Below, piece by piece: positions 1 through 6,575 of a DNA stretch of 18,390 bases. The position numbers and the translations under genes are program-made. The DNA comes from Cyanobacteriota bacterium (GTDB taxonomy: Bacteria; Cyanobacteriota; Cyanobacteriia; PCC-6307; Cyanobiaceae), in assembly GCA_947463165.1 (NCBI GenBank), contig CANHSW010000010.1, positions 1-18,390 of the forward strand. The letters run 5' to 3'. The notes beneath the pieces are model-generated. The model made no database searches. It was not told where the DNA came from and worked only from the letters and a program-made list of their open reading frames with translations. The stretch's first letter is position 1. The number at the start of each line of letters is the position of its first letter.

Positions 1-1629
1 GCCGCCCGGATGGAATATAAAGCTGCCGACGGGGAAATCTACATCCTGAATCTAATTGACACCCCCGGGCACGTAGACTTTTCCTATGAGGTGAGCCGCT
101 CGCTGCAGGCCTGTGAAGGGGCTCTGCTGGTGGTGGACGCCAGTCAAGGCGTGGAAGCCCAAACCCTGGCCAATGTCTACCTGGCCCTGGCCAGCGACCT
201 GGAAATTATTCCCGTACTCAACAAAATAGACCTCCCCGGAGCGGATCCAGAACGCATAAAAGAGGAAATTGAGTCTATTATCGGCCTGGATTGTTCCCAA
301 TCGATCGCCTGCTCAGCCAAGACAGGTCTAGGCGTGTCCGCCATCCTGCAGGCGGTGGTGGATCGGGTTCCAGCGCCAGCCGATCGGGTTAAAGAGCCGC
401 TCAAGGCGTTGATTTTCGACTCCTATTACGACCCCTATCGCGGTGTAATTGTATATTTCAGGCTGATGAGCGGCATGCTCAGCCGTAAGGACCGGGTGCT
501 GCTGATGGCCAGTGGCAAAAGCTACGAACTAGATGAGGTGGGCGTGATGGCACCCGATCAGAGGCAGGTGGATTCTCTGCATGCCGGTGAGGTGGGTTAT
601 CTGGCGGCTTCGATCAAGGCCGTTGCCGATGCCCGAGTGGGCGACACGATCACCCTGGTCAACAATCCGGCCAGTGAGCCCCTGCCTGGCTACACCGAGG
701 CCAAGCCGATGGTGTTTTGTGGCCTGTTCCCCACCGATGCCGACCAGTATCCCGACTTGCGGGAAGCCCTGGACAAATTGCAGCTATCTGATGCGGCCCT
801 GAAGTACGAGCCAGAAACCAGCAGCGCCATGGGCTTTGGCTTCCGCTGTGGCTTCCTGGGCCTACTGCACATGGAGATCGTGCAGGAGAGGCTAGAGCGG
901 GAGTACGACCTAGACCTGATCGTTACCGCTCCCTCCGTTATATATCAAGTAAATATGATGGACGGCTCCACGATCATGGTGGACAATCCGGCCACCCTGC
1001 CAGATCCACAAAAAAGAGAGTCGATAGAAGAGCCATATGTGAAACTGGAAATTTATACGCCAAACACCTACAATGGTGCCCTGATGGAGCTCTGCCAGGA
1101 GCGGCGCGGCGAGTTTATTGATATGAAATATATCACCACTGGCCGAGTAACCCTTCACTACGAAATGCCCCTGGCCGAAGTGGTAACCGATTTCTTTGAC
1201 CAGATGAAGAGTCGCACCAAGGGATATGCCTCCATGGAATACCAGCTCATCGGCTACCGCAAAAACGAGCTCGTGAGGCTAGATGTATTGATTAATGGCG
1301 AGAAGGCGGATCCCCTTACCACAATCGTGCACCGGGACAAGGCGTATAATGTGGGCAAAGGTCTGGTGGAAAAACTAAAGGAACTGATCCCTAGGCAACA
1401 GTTCAAAATTCCAATCCAGGCATCTATCGGCAGCCGCATTATTGCCAGCGAAAGCATTAGCGCCATTCGCAAAGACGTGCTAGCAAAGTGCTATGGCGGA
1501 GATATATCGCGCAAGAAGAAACTGCTCCAGAAGCAGGCCAAGGGCAAAAAGCGCATGAAAGCGATGGGGAAAGTAGAAGTTCCCCAGGAAGCCTTCATGG
1601 CTGTGCTAAAATTAAATCAACCCAGTTAG
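1..1629 (+). CDS. lepA: Elongation factor 4 (LepA), 5'-truncated by the window edge
   Basis: Ribosome-associated translational GTPase (EF-4/LepA), which binds the ribosome and promotes back-translocation or biogenesis; cytosolic. The reading frame is open from base 1, so the ATG at 10 is internal. About 60 N-terminal residues, including the P-loop and switch I, lie outside the window. Visible are the G3 motif DTPGH (about bases 58-72), the G4 motif NKID with the LepA-typical continuation [14 protein letters not shown], and the G5 motif SAKTG. The EF-G-like domain V region follows ([20 protein letters not shown]). The LepA-specific C-terminus is near the end ([30 protein letters not shown]). 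These features separate it from EF-G and TypA. The 542 visible codons fit a protein of about 600 residues. It ends with TAG and no convincing terminator follows. Identification is very secure. Confidence 0.97.
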   Translation, partial: AARMEYKAADGEIYILNLIDTPGHVDFSYEVSRSLQACEGALLVVDASQGVEAQTLANVYLALASDLEIIPVLNKIDLPGADPERIKEEIESIIGLDCSQSIACSAKTGLGVSAILQAVVDRVPAPADRVKEPLKALIFDSYYDPYRGVIVYFRLMSGMLSRKDRVLLMASGKSYELDEVGVMAPDQRQVDSLHAGEVGYLAASIKAVADARVGDTITLVNNPASEPLPGYTEAKPMVFCGLFPTDADQYPDLREALDKLQLSDAALKYEPETSSAMGFGFRCGFLGLLHMEIVQERLEREYDLDLIVTAPSVIYQVNMMDGSTIMVDNPATLPDPQKRESIEEPYVKLEIYTPNTYNGALMELCQERRGEFIDMKYITTGRVTLHYEMPLAEVVTDFFDQMKSRTKGYASMEYQLIGYRKNELVRLDVLINGEKADPLTTIVHRDKAYNVGKGLVEKLKELIPRQQFKIPIQASIGSRIIASESISAIRKDVLAKCYGGDISRKKKLLQKQAKGKKRMKAMGKVEVPQEAFMAVLKLNQPS

Positions 1630-1960
1630 CGCGGAGTGTCTCACGGCCGAACTAGCTTGACTGAATGCCGAAGCTCTCCAACCAAGCTCTCCATAGCGCT
1701 TTGCAACATTTTGATGCTAACTGGCGCAATTATGCGGCAACTTTGATGAAATAATTCAGCTTTGCTCGTCTTTTTCACCCATATTTTGGCATAGATCGCC
1801 TGCCCGCCAGTCTTTGATTTATAGATTCACGATAGCCCGTGGCTCCATGTCGCGATCTCGCCGGCGCCTGGTCGCCCAGTCTCAGCTGCCAGCGCAGCGT
1901 TTATCTAGGCGGCATCTGGCTGGGCGGCCTACTTGTGGATTGGGCCGACGGGGAGTAAGA
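1630..1960. other. Spacer between lepA and the pilin-like genes
   Basis: A 331-bp stretch with no convincing gene. The reading frame of the next gene is open upstream to 1814 and would add an Arg-rich N-terminus, but it has no ribosome binding site at its TTG (1814) or ATG (1847). The first half is AT-rich. A weak inverted repeat AATTAT/ATAATT flanks a 17-base loop near 1728-1756. A 10-bp direct repeat sits at 1671-1693. The promoter of the pilin-like genes should lie here, but I cannot name a hexamer pair with confidence. Confidence 0.4.
1671..1693. repeat. 10-bp direct repeat, period 13
   Basis: AAGCTCTCCA occurs at 1671-1680 and again at 1684-1693, separated by ACC. It is one of many short spacer duplications in this window. 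Confidence 0.7.
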
Positions 1961-2431
1961 ATGGATATCTCTGGGGAGGTTGGTTTCATGTTGCCTCTAG
2001 CCGTGCTTATGTCCCTCGTCTTGCTATTGGGAAGCTTGTCTGTGCAGGGTGTTGCGCTTCAACGACACATGAGTGACTCGATATCACTAAAGAGCCGCAC
2101 CAAGGAAGACGCCCTGGCATCCTCAGCACAGGTAGTGGCTGGGGCGCTACAACTAAGCGGGAATTGCCTAATCAAAAAAGATTACAGAAAATGGGATGAT
2201 GAAAAATGCTATGTAACCAAATCGCCATATCTCACTGGCTCAATCTCTGGTGGCACATACCAGGTGATCGATTACAAATACAGCCAAAATGATTCGGACA
2301 CTCAATCCTCCAGCGCCGATCTCACGCTCAGCTGGAATCCTGGATCTAACTCAAAGGACACCCTAAAAACATTCACTCTATCTATCGACTCAAGCGTCGA
2401 TCCACCGAGACTTCTGGGAGTAACGCCATGA
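1961..2431 (+). CDS. Minor-pilin-like protein, PilX/GspK type (pilin gene 1)
   Basis: Probably a minor type IV pilin or pseudopilin anchored in the inner membrane; first of four adjacent pilin-like genes. I chose the ATG at 1961 because GGGGAG lies 7-8 bases upstream, whereas the longer frame (TTG 1814, ATG 1847) has no such site. The 156-residue product starts with a short leader ending in Gly (MDISGEVG). The hydrophobic helix FMLPLAVLMSLVLLLGSLSV follows, then a polar C-terminal domain with two cysteines (about residues 69 and 83) that could form a disulfide. The Pro near position 4 and the absence of the Glu at position 5 are unlike canonical pilins. They resemble PilX or GspK, which often lack that Glu. 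The leader has no Lys or Arg before the Gly, which is unusual. It overlaps the next gene by ATGA. Family assignment rests on architecture and context only. Confidence 0.6.
   Translation: MDISGEVGFMLPLAVLMSLVLLLGSLSVQGVALQRHMSDSISLKSRTKEDALASSAQVVAGALQLSGNCLIKKDYRKWDDEKCYVTKSPYLTGSISGGTYQVIDYKYSQNDSDTQSSSADLTLSWNPGSNSKDTLKTFTLSIDSSVDPPRLLGVTP
2416..2420 (+). promoter_or_regulatory. Shine-Dalgarno fixing the start of pilin gene 2
   Basis: GGGAG lies exactly 7 bases before the ATG at 2428, inside the end of the preceding gene. It decides the start of a gene whose product would otherwise be expected to carry a leader peptide. Confidence 0.65.
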
Positions 2432-2820
2432 ATTTACTGGAACCACTTACGGCTGGGGTAATTTTCTTTATTGCATTACTTGCATCCGTGCAGATCGATG
2501 CATACATCACTAAATTCAGCGAAGATCCAAACCGAAGCCAGCAATTTTTATCGGCTGCCCATGCCGATGCCGCCATGCTGATCAGCCAGGAGGTACCTAG
2601 CAGCTTAAGTCAGCCACTTACCTCTCCATTTCCCATTGCTGATTGCAGCTCAGCAGCTATTGCCCTGGCTCAGAAGATAAATGAGGCTTCAGTTCCCAGC
2701 GATGTGACGCGCTCGGCAACTGTCCTGGGTAGCCTAGTAGTAGTTGAGGTTGAGGCTAGCAATCTGGCCCCACGCCAGCGCACGCTCAGCCCAGCGGCCT
2801 ATGGGCTCTGCAGCAGCTAG
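2428..2820 (+). CDS. Leaderless PilV/GspI-like minor pilin (pilin gene 2)
   Basis: A 130-residue protein beginning MNLLEPLTAGVIFFIALLAS, followed by a helical stretch and a small C-terminal domain with two cysteines (about residues 73 and 128). A mature type IV pilin starts with residue 1 (usually Phe, sometimes Met), then polar-Leu-Leu/Ile-Glu and a long hydrophobic helix. Here Met is at 1 and Glu exactly at 5, so the primary product already looks mature and has no leader. The start is supported by the GGGAG site 7 bases upstream and the ATGA overlap with the previous gene, which implies translational coupling. Upstream in the same frame, no ATG, GTG or TTG occurs before a stop at 2347-2349. 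The LLE-hydrophobic pattern is closest to the PilV/GspI class. Membership in the pilin family is inferred from the N-terminus and neighbours. Confidence 0.6.
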   Translation: MNLLEPLTAGVIFFIALLASVQIDAYITKFSEDPNRSQQFLSAAHADAAMLISQEVPSSLSQPLTSPFPIADCSSAAIALAQKINEASVPSDVTRSATVLGSLVVVEVEASNLAPRQRTLSPAAYGLCSS

Positions 2821-2961
2821 GCAGCCCCCTTGGTGACAGTCTCTTGCGAGCTTGCCTTATTTGACCTGCCAGCATGGGCCATTAGCCTAGACTTGGCTAG
2901 AAAAAGTTCATTCTGGCGACAACAATTTATTCACCTTCAAAGATGTATTCGAATCCCGACC

Positions 2962-3594
2962 ATGAATCGAACCTCAATTTATGCAATTAATGCCAATGAC
3001 GATTTAAGATCAGTTGGCGATTGCTGTCTTAAGCCCCATAGACAGTCCCTGTCTTGTTCGCGCCAGGCGAGGGGGTTCACCCTACCTGAATTGCTGTTAG
3101 GAGTAATAATCCTGGGGCTGTTGACTACTCTGGGGCTTAACGCTGGCAGCGGTTATCTGAAAAGACAGCAGCTGGAAGGAGCTGCCCGTCGCTTTATCTT
3201 AGGCTTGGAAAAAGGGCGCGATGCGGCCCGCAAGCAGGGAGCAGCCTGTGCCCTGCAACTCACATCCGCAGGCTCCGCCTCTGGCTGGGCTCAGCCCGTT
3301 AGTAGCAACCCCGCCCCTTGCGATGTGGTCAGCCTGCAGCTAATGGAGTCGACGGGTTGGCCTGGTCAAGCTCAGTTGCAATTGTCTCATAATTTTTCAG
3401 GCCCGGTGATCTTCACCGCCAATGGCCTTATCAACAGCGGCGGCACTGCCGTGCTGGCCATCGCTGGTACCGATCTGGTGCGCTGTGTGGTGGTGTCATC
3501 TGTGATGGGGGTGACGCGCACTGGCAGCTATGACGGTGGCTTTAGTAGCCAATCTCCAGCTCCTGAAAAATGCAAACCGGATTCAAGACTTTGA
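2962..3594 (+). CDS. FimT/GspH-like minor prepilin (pilin gene 3)
   Basis: Minor type IV pilin or pseudopilin. It carries a textbook prepilin peptidase site, RQARG^FTLPELLLGVIILGLL, with Gly at -1, Phe at +1 and Glu at +5. The C-terminal region (CVVVSSVMGVTRTG) matches the closing beta-strand pattern of FimT/GspH proteins. It is 210 residues from the ATG at 2962, giving an unusually long 38-residue leader. The frame is open back to a TTG at 2830, which would make the leader 82 residues. No clear ribosome binding site precedes either start, so the start is uncertain. The 3' end overlaps the next gene's preferred ATG by 25 bases. Processing would need a prepilin peptidase (PilD) encoded elsewhere. 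Confidence 0.75.
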   Translation: MNRTSIYAINANDDLRSVGDCCLKPHRQSLSCSRQARGFTLPELLLGVIILGLLTTLGLNAGSGYLKRQQLEGAARRFILGLEKGRDAARKQGAACALQLTSAGSASGWAQPVSSNPAPCDVVSLQLMESTGWPGQAQLQLSHNFSGPVIFTANGLINSGGTAVLAIAGTDLVRCVVVSSVMGVTRTGSYDGGFSSQSPAPEKCKPDSRL

Positions 3595-4271
3595 CACCAA
3601 TGGCTGTAAATTCATGGACAGCATGCTATAGGCTGCGGCAGCGGCGTTGGCAGCAACGTCGACATCGGCTCCCCGACCGCTTTTCAACCAAGAGGGGCTT
3701 CACCCTGGTGGAGCTGCTAGCGGGCATGAGCCTGGGAATGATGATCGGCATGGTTATCATCGATGCCTTGGTGGCGGAAACGAGTAACAGCGTTCGCTTA
3801 GCGCGGAAATGGCGCGAGAGTGCCGCCACCCTACGGGTATTGGAGATGATGCGCGGCGAACTGGACCAGGCCCAGCAGGCTAGCCGTAGTGTGATTGGCA
3901 ATGCTCCCAGCATTTGCGGCCTGAATGGAAGCACTCGCAAAGTAGTACTGTATATGCAGACTCCCCAAGGGATAATCAGCTATTCACTAGATACAAAACC
4001 GGAGCCCATCTGGCGCAACACTGTATTAATGCGTTGCGGCCCCAACTACGATCTGAACGGATTACTGAAGGCCGCTCGCAATCCCGACAGCCATGTAGTC
4101 CTAGATGGACTTACAACCAGCAAGGAAGGGGTAAAGATAGATTCAACCGCAATACCCAAAGCAAAAGCTACAATACTGCAAATTGAGATAAGCCAATCCT
4201 TCGCAAACTCCAATTCCAGTTCCCAATCCATAGTGAACCGTGGCTATGCCGCAGTGAGATCCTTCCAATAG
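3570..4271 (+). CDS. PilW-like minor prepilin (pilin gene 4)
   Basis: Minor type IV pilin, last of the cluster. The cleavage site is STKRG^FTLVELLAGMSLGMMIGMVII, with Gly at -1, Phe at +1 and Glu at +5. An extended amphipathic helix follows (RLARKWRESAATLRVLEMMRGELDQA), as in PilW/PilJ-type pilins, then a roughly 130-residue C-terminal domain containing CG and RCG cysteine sites. From ATG 3570 the product is 233 residues with a 43-residue leader; from ATG 3600 the leader is 33 residues. Either way the leader is very rich in Arg (RLRQRRWQQRRHR). Neither start has a visible Shine-Dalgarno, which fits translational coupling to the overlapping gene upstream. It converges on folP 19 bases downstream. 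Confidence 0.75.
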   Translation: MQTGFKTLTPMAVNSWTACYRLRQRRWQQRRHRLPDRFSTKRGFTLVELLAGMSLGMMIGMVIIDALVAETSNSVRLARKWRESAATLRVLEMMRGELDQAQQASRSVIGNAPSICGLNGSTRKVVLYMQTPQGIISYSLDTKPEPIWRNTVLMRCGPNYDLNGLLKAARNPDSHVVLDGLTTSKEGVKIDSTAIPKAKATILQIEISQSFANSNSSSQSIVNRGYAAVRSFQ

Positions 4272-4277
4272 ATATCT

Positions 4278-4297
4278 GGCCTGGGCTGGCTCAGGCC
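4278..4297. terminator. Weak hairpin between convergent pilin and folP genes
   Basis: GGCCTG at 4278-4283 and CAGGCC at 4292-4297 form a 6-bp stem in the short gap between convergent genes, overlapping the folP stop. There is no T-tract on either strand, so any terminator role is only a guess. Confidence 0.25.
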
Positions 4298-5214
4298 CGC
4301 AGCGCATCTGCCATGCGCGCCACCTGCACAATCGCCCCCACATCGTGCACCCGCAGGATCTGGGCACCGGCGCCAATCGCCTGGGCGCAGACGGCCGCAG
4401 TACCCCAAAGCCTTGCCCTGGGCCTGGGCTGCTGCAGCACCTCGCCGATGAAGCGCTTTCGGGATGGCCCCACCAGCAGCGGAAAACCCTCGCGCCGCAA
4501 TTCACCTAGCCCTTTAAGCAGCGCCAGGTTTTGGGCCGTGGTCTTGGCAAAACCGATGCCGGGATCCCAGATGATCCGCTGCGGGGCTATCCCAGCCGCC
4601 AGGGCCAGATCTGTGGCTGCCATCAGTTCCTGACGCACCTCGGCCACCACATCTCCATAGACGGCGAGACGATCCATCGAGAGGCTGTCCCCACGGCTAT
4701 GCATCAGCACATAGGGGCAACCCACCGCCGCGGCCACGGCCAGGATGTCTGGATCTCGTCTACCGCCACTGACGTCGTTGAGCCAGTGGGCACCAGCTGC
4801 CAGGGCCGCTGCCGCTACCGCTGCCCGATCGGTGTCCACCGACAGCACCGCTTGCGGATGCAGTTGGCGGATCGCCCGCACCATCGGCACCACCCGCTCA
4901 AGCTCAGCTTCCGTGCTGATCCTCACCGCGCCGGGCCGACTGCTCTGACCGCCCAGATCGAGCAGGTCCGCCCCCTGGGCCAGCAGGCGGCTCGCCTGGG
5001 CCAGGGCGGCTGCGGGGCGATCAAAACGACCGCCATCGCTGAACGAATCGGGCGTCAAATTGAGAATGCCCATCACCAGCGTGCGCCCGGCCGGCAAGGG
5101 ATCTAGCTGTGTTGGCGCCAGGCCTAAGGAGTGCTCTGGCGATGGTTTCACCGGCTCTGCTGGGGCGTTGGCGGGGTTGGCACTCCCCGCTCGCGGGTCA
5201 CTGGTGGGGAACAT
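4291..5214 (-). CDS. folP: Dihydropteroate synthase
   Basis: Condenses 6-hydroxymethyl-dihydropterin pyrophosphate with p-aminobenzoate to dihydropteroate in folate synthesis; cytosolic TIM barrel. Family motifs appear in order: MGILNLTPDSFSDGG (about residues 48-62), DLGGQSSRPGA, SVDTDRAAVAAAAL, LNDVSGG, YVLMHSRGD, WDPGIGFAKT, GPSRKRFIG and the C-terminal RVHDV. All are DHPS signature positions. At 307 residues it is slightly longer than the usual 270-285, because about 40 Pro/Ala-rich residues precede the first motif. No Shine-Dalgarno supports the ATG at 5214, so a shorter protein from an internal start is possible. The usual G-E-S-T-R-P motif reads G-Q-S-S-R-P, a conservative change. It lies about 260 bp downstream of tpiA on the same strand. 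Function is very secure; the start is uncertain. Confidence 0.95.
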   Translation of the reverse strand: MFPTSDPRAGSANPANAPAEPVKPSPEHSLGLAPTQLDPLPAGRTLVMGILNLTPDSFSDGGRFDRPAAALAQASRLLAQGADLLDLGGQSSRPGAVRISTEAELERVVPMVRAIRQLHPQAVLSVDTDRAAVAAAALAAGAHWLNDVSGGRRDPDILAVAAAVGCPYVLMHSRGDSLSMDRLAVYGDVVAEVRQELMAATDLALAAGIAPQRIIWDPGIGFAKTTAQNLALLKGLGELRREGFPLLVGPSRKRFIGEVLQQPRPRARLWGTAAVCAQAIGAGAQILRVHDVGAIVQVARMADALRA

Positions 5215-5349
5215 GCGGGCGGCGGGGCGGACAGGGAAGCGGCGCCGGATCGATCTGATTGAACTACTTAATGGGCGACCCTTTAATAGGCAACAGGGAC
5301 CCGGCGCTCAGGCCAAACTGGTTATCGGCAGTGACACTCCGGCAGAGGT

Positions 5350-5375
5350 AAAAAGACCCGATAGGGGTTGGGCCT
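5350..5375 (-). terminator. Possible intrinsic terminator after tpiA
   Basis: Read on the - strand, AGGCCC and GGGTCT form a 6-bp stem with one G-U pair and a 10-base loop, followed by a run of five Ts (the A5 at 5350-5354 on the + strand). It sits about 100 bp downstream of the tpiA stop and upstream of folP. Confidence 0.4.
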
Positions 5376-5400
5376 CGAGCAGAGGCGAGCTGAGCTGTTT

Positions 5401-5450
5401 TGGCAGGCCAGCTGGGGTTTGGTAGGCCAGCGAAACTCTGGTAAGCCAGC
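5401..5450. repeat. Three-copy 19-bp tandem repeat
   Basis: TGGCAGGCCAGC (5401), TGGTAGGCCAGC (5420) and TGGTAAGCCAGC (5439) recur with an exact period of 19 bp. The conserved core is TGGYARGCCAGC; the last seven bases of each unit are less conserved. Confidence 0.75.
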
Positions 5451-5454
5451 TGGC

Positions 5455-5478
5455 CCAATTTCAGCCGGCCAATTTCAG
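5455..5478. repeat. 10-bp direct repeat, period 14
   Basis: CCAATTTCAG occurs at 5455-5464 and 5469-5478. The second copy runs over the stop codon of tpiA, so the duplication has reached the 3' edge of the coding region. Confidence 0.7.
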
Positions 5479-6215
5479 GCTGGTACCGGCGTCTGGTAAT
5501 TAACGATGCGGGCAAAGCTGATGGGATCCAGGGATGCTCCCCCCACGAGCACCCCATCAATTTGGTCCTGGGCCATCAAGCCATCGATTGTGGCGGGGTT
5601 CACCGAGCCCCCGTACTGGACCACTAGATCTTCTTGACCAACCCAGCGGCGGATTAAACCGCAGACCCTATTCGCCTCTTCCGCGGGGCAAGTTTTGCCA
5701 GTGCCAATAGCCCAGATCGGCTCATATGCCACTATCAGCTGTAGAGGATCCACACCATCGAGACCCTGTTCAATCTGGCGGTGGATCACCCGTTCTGTTT
5801 CTTGAGCATCTCGCTGATCGAGGCTCTCCCCCACGCAAAGGATGGGGATTAGTCCATGGCGTTGGGCATTGCGGGCCCGCAGATTAATCTGCTCATCGCT
5901 TTCGCTGAAGTATTTGCGGGGCTCGCTGTGGCCCACGATCGCGTGGCTCACCCCGTGCTCCACCAGCATGGGAGCAGACACCATGCCGGTGTAGGCACCC
6001 TGGTCTTCCCAGTGCACGTTCTGGGCGGCGATGGCCACCCCAGCACCCTCCAGGTGGCGGCAAAGGGTGGGGATGGCCGTGAAGGGGGGGGCCAGGACGA
6101 TCTGACGGTCGTCCGGCAGATTGGCAATCAGAGGGCGAAAGCTGGCGGCAAAGCTGCGCGTCTCCGCGCAGGACATGTGCATCTTCCAGTTGCCAGCGAT
6201 GACGGTCTGCCGCAC
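5475..6215 (-). CDS. tpiA: Triosephosphate isomerase
   Basis: Interconverts dihydroxyacetone phosphate and glyceraldehyde 3-phosphate in glycolysis, gluconeogenesis and the Calvin cycle; cytosolic dimer. I set the start at GTG 6215 because the protein then begins [13 protein letters not shown], as TIMs do, and GGGGAG lies 7 bases upstream on the - strand. The open frame extends to 6278, but the 21 extra residues do not fit the family. The 246-residue length is normal. Catalytic positions are visible: Lys in NWKMH, His in VGHSEPR, Glu in [11 protein letters not shown] (with loop 6), and the phosphate-binding YGGSV and GVLVGGASL. Next upstream on the same strand is the small S4 gene. Identification is very secure. 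Confidence 0.97.
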   Translation of the reverse strand: MRQTVIAGNWKMHMSCAETRSFAASFRPLIANLPDDRQIVLAPPFTAIPTLCRHLEGAGVAIAAQNVHWEDQGAYTGMVSAPMLVEHGVSHAIVGHSEPRKYFSESDEQINLRARNAQRHGLIPILCVGESLDQRDAQETERVIHRQIEQGLDGVDPLQLIVAYEPIWAIGTGKTCPAEEANRVCGLIRRWVGQEDLVVQYGGSVNPATIDGLMAQDQIDGVLVGGASLDPISFARIVNYQTPVPA

Positions 6216-6300
6216 CTCAGAACTCCCCGATTCATAAGCGATTAAGGCTAAACTGCCGTGGTCTAGTGAAGTCCCCACGCCCCGCCCTGGCGTAGAGGAG

Positions 6301-6344
6301 CAGACCTGCTCAGGTCAAGCCACAGACCTGCTCAGGTCAAGCCA
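6301..6344. repeat. Perfect 22-bp tandem duplication, each unit a palindrome
   Basis: Bases 6301-6322 and 6323-6344 are identical 22-mers, head to tail. Each contains GACCTG-CT-CAGGTC, a perfect 6-bp inverted repeat with a 2-base centre. It lies in the spacer between the S4 gene and tpiA, upstream of the tpiA start (both - strand). It could be a paired operator site or simply a slippage duplication. Confidence 0.85.
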
Positions 6345-6354
6345 GTGGGCTTGC

Positions 6355-6555
6355 TCAGCTCGTGCTGGCTGGCCTGATCGACTGGAGGATCAGTTCCTGG
6401 CCGTCGATGGCCACGGCGTCCCCTGGGGCCAGGTGACGACCACGCCGCAGCTCAATGGCACCGTTGACGCGGACATCGCCGCGTTGGATGCGCAGCTTGG
6501 CTTCGCCGCCGGTACCCACCAGGCCTTGGAATTTCAGGAACTGGTCGAGTTTCAT
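6355..6555 (-). CDS. Small S4-domain RNA-binding protein (YaaA/RlbA-like)
   Basis: A 66-residue protein consisting of one S4 RNA-binding domain. The pattern is KLDQFLKFQGLVGTGGEAKLRIQRGDVRVNGAIELRRGRHLAPGD, which matches the stand-alone S4 family related to ribosomal protein S4, with a basic helix (KLRIQRG) followed by VRVNG. I prefer ATG 6555, where the family normally starts (MKLDQFLK). An upstream in-frame ATG at 6585 would add ten residues and overlap the divergent ABC gene. No Shine-Dalgarno is evident for either. The gene probably heads a - strand unit with tpiA. The RNA target is unknown. Confidence 0.85.
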   Translation of the reverse strand: MKLDQFLKFQGLVGTGGEAKLRIQRGDVRVNGAIELRRGRHLAPGDAVAIDGQELILQSIRPASTS

Positions 6556-6575
6556 GCGGCGATTAGTGTCTTGCC

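Larger units (their letters stand above)
5215..5474. other. tpiA-folP spacer with tandem repeats
   Basis: A 260-bp spacer between two - strand genes. Open frames across it have no family resemblance and overlap the flanking genes, so I call no gene. It contains two sets of short tandem repeats (5401-5450 and 5455-5478) and a possible - strand terminator (5350-5375). A promoter for folP could lie between 5220 and 5340 but is not recognisable. Confidence 0.4.

Noticed and set aside
2371..2430. Frameshift joining pilin genes 1 and 2 into one protein
   Set aside because: Both genes have their own good ribosome binding sites and separate hydrophobic N-terminal helices, so two proteins with a 4-base overlap are the simpler reading.
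5401..5450. CRISPR-like array
   Set aside because: Only three 19-bp periods with no spacer-sized unique sequence between repeats and no cas genes anywhere in the window.
5264..5560. Open frames in the tpiA-folP spacer on both strands
   Set aside because: They overlap tpiA or folP, include the short tandem repeats and show no recognisable domain or ribosome binding site.
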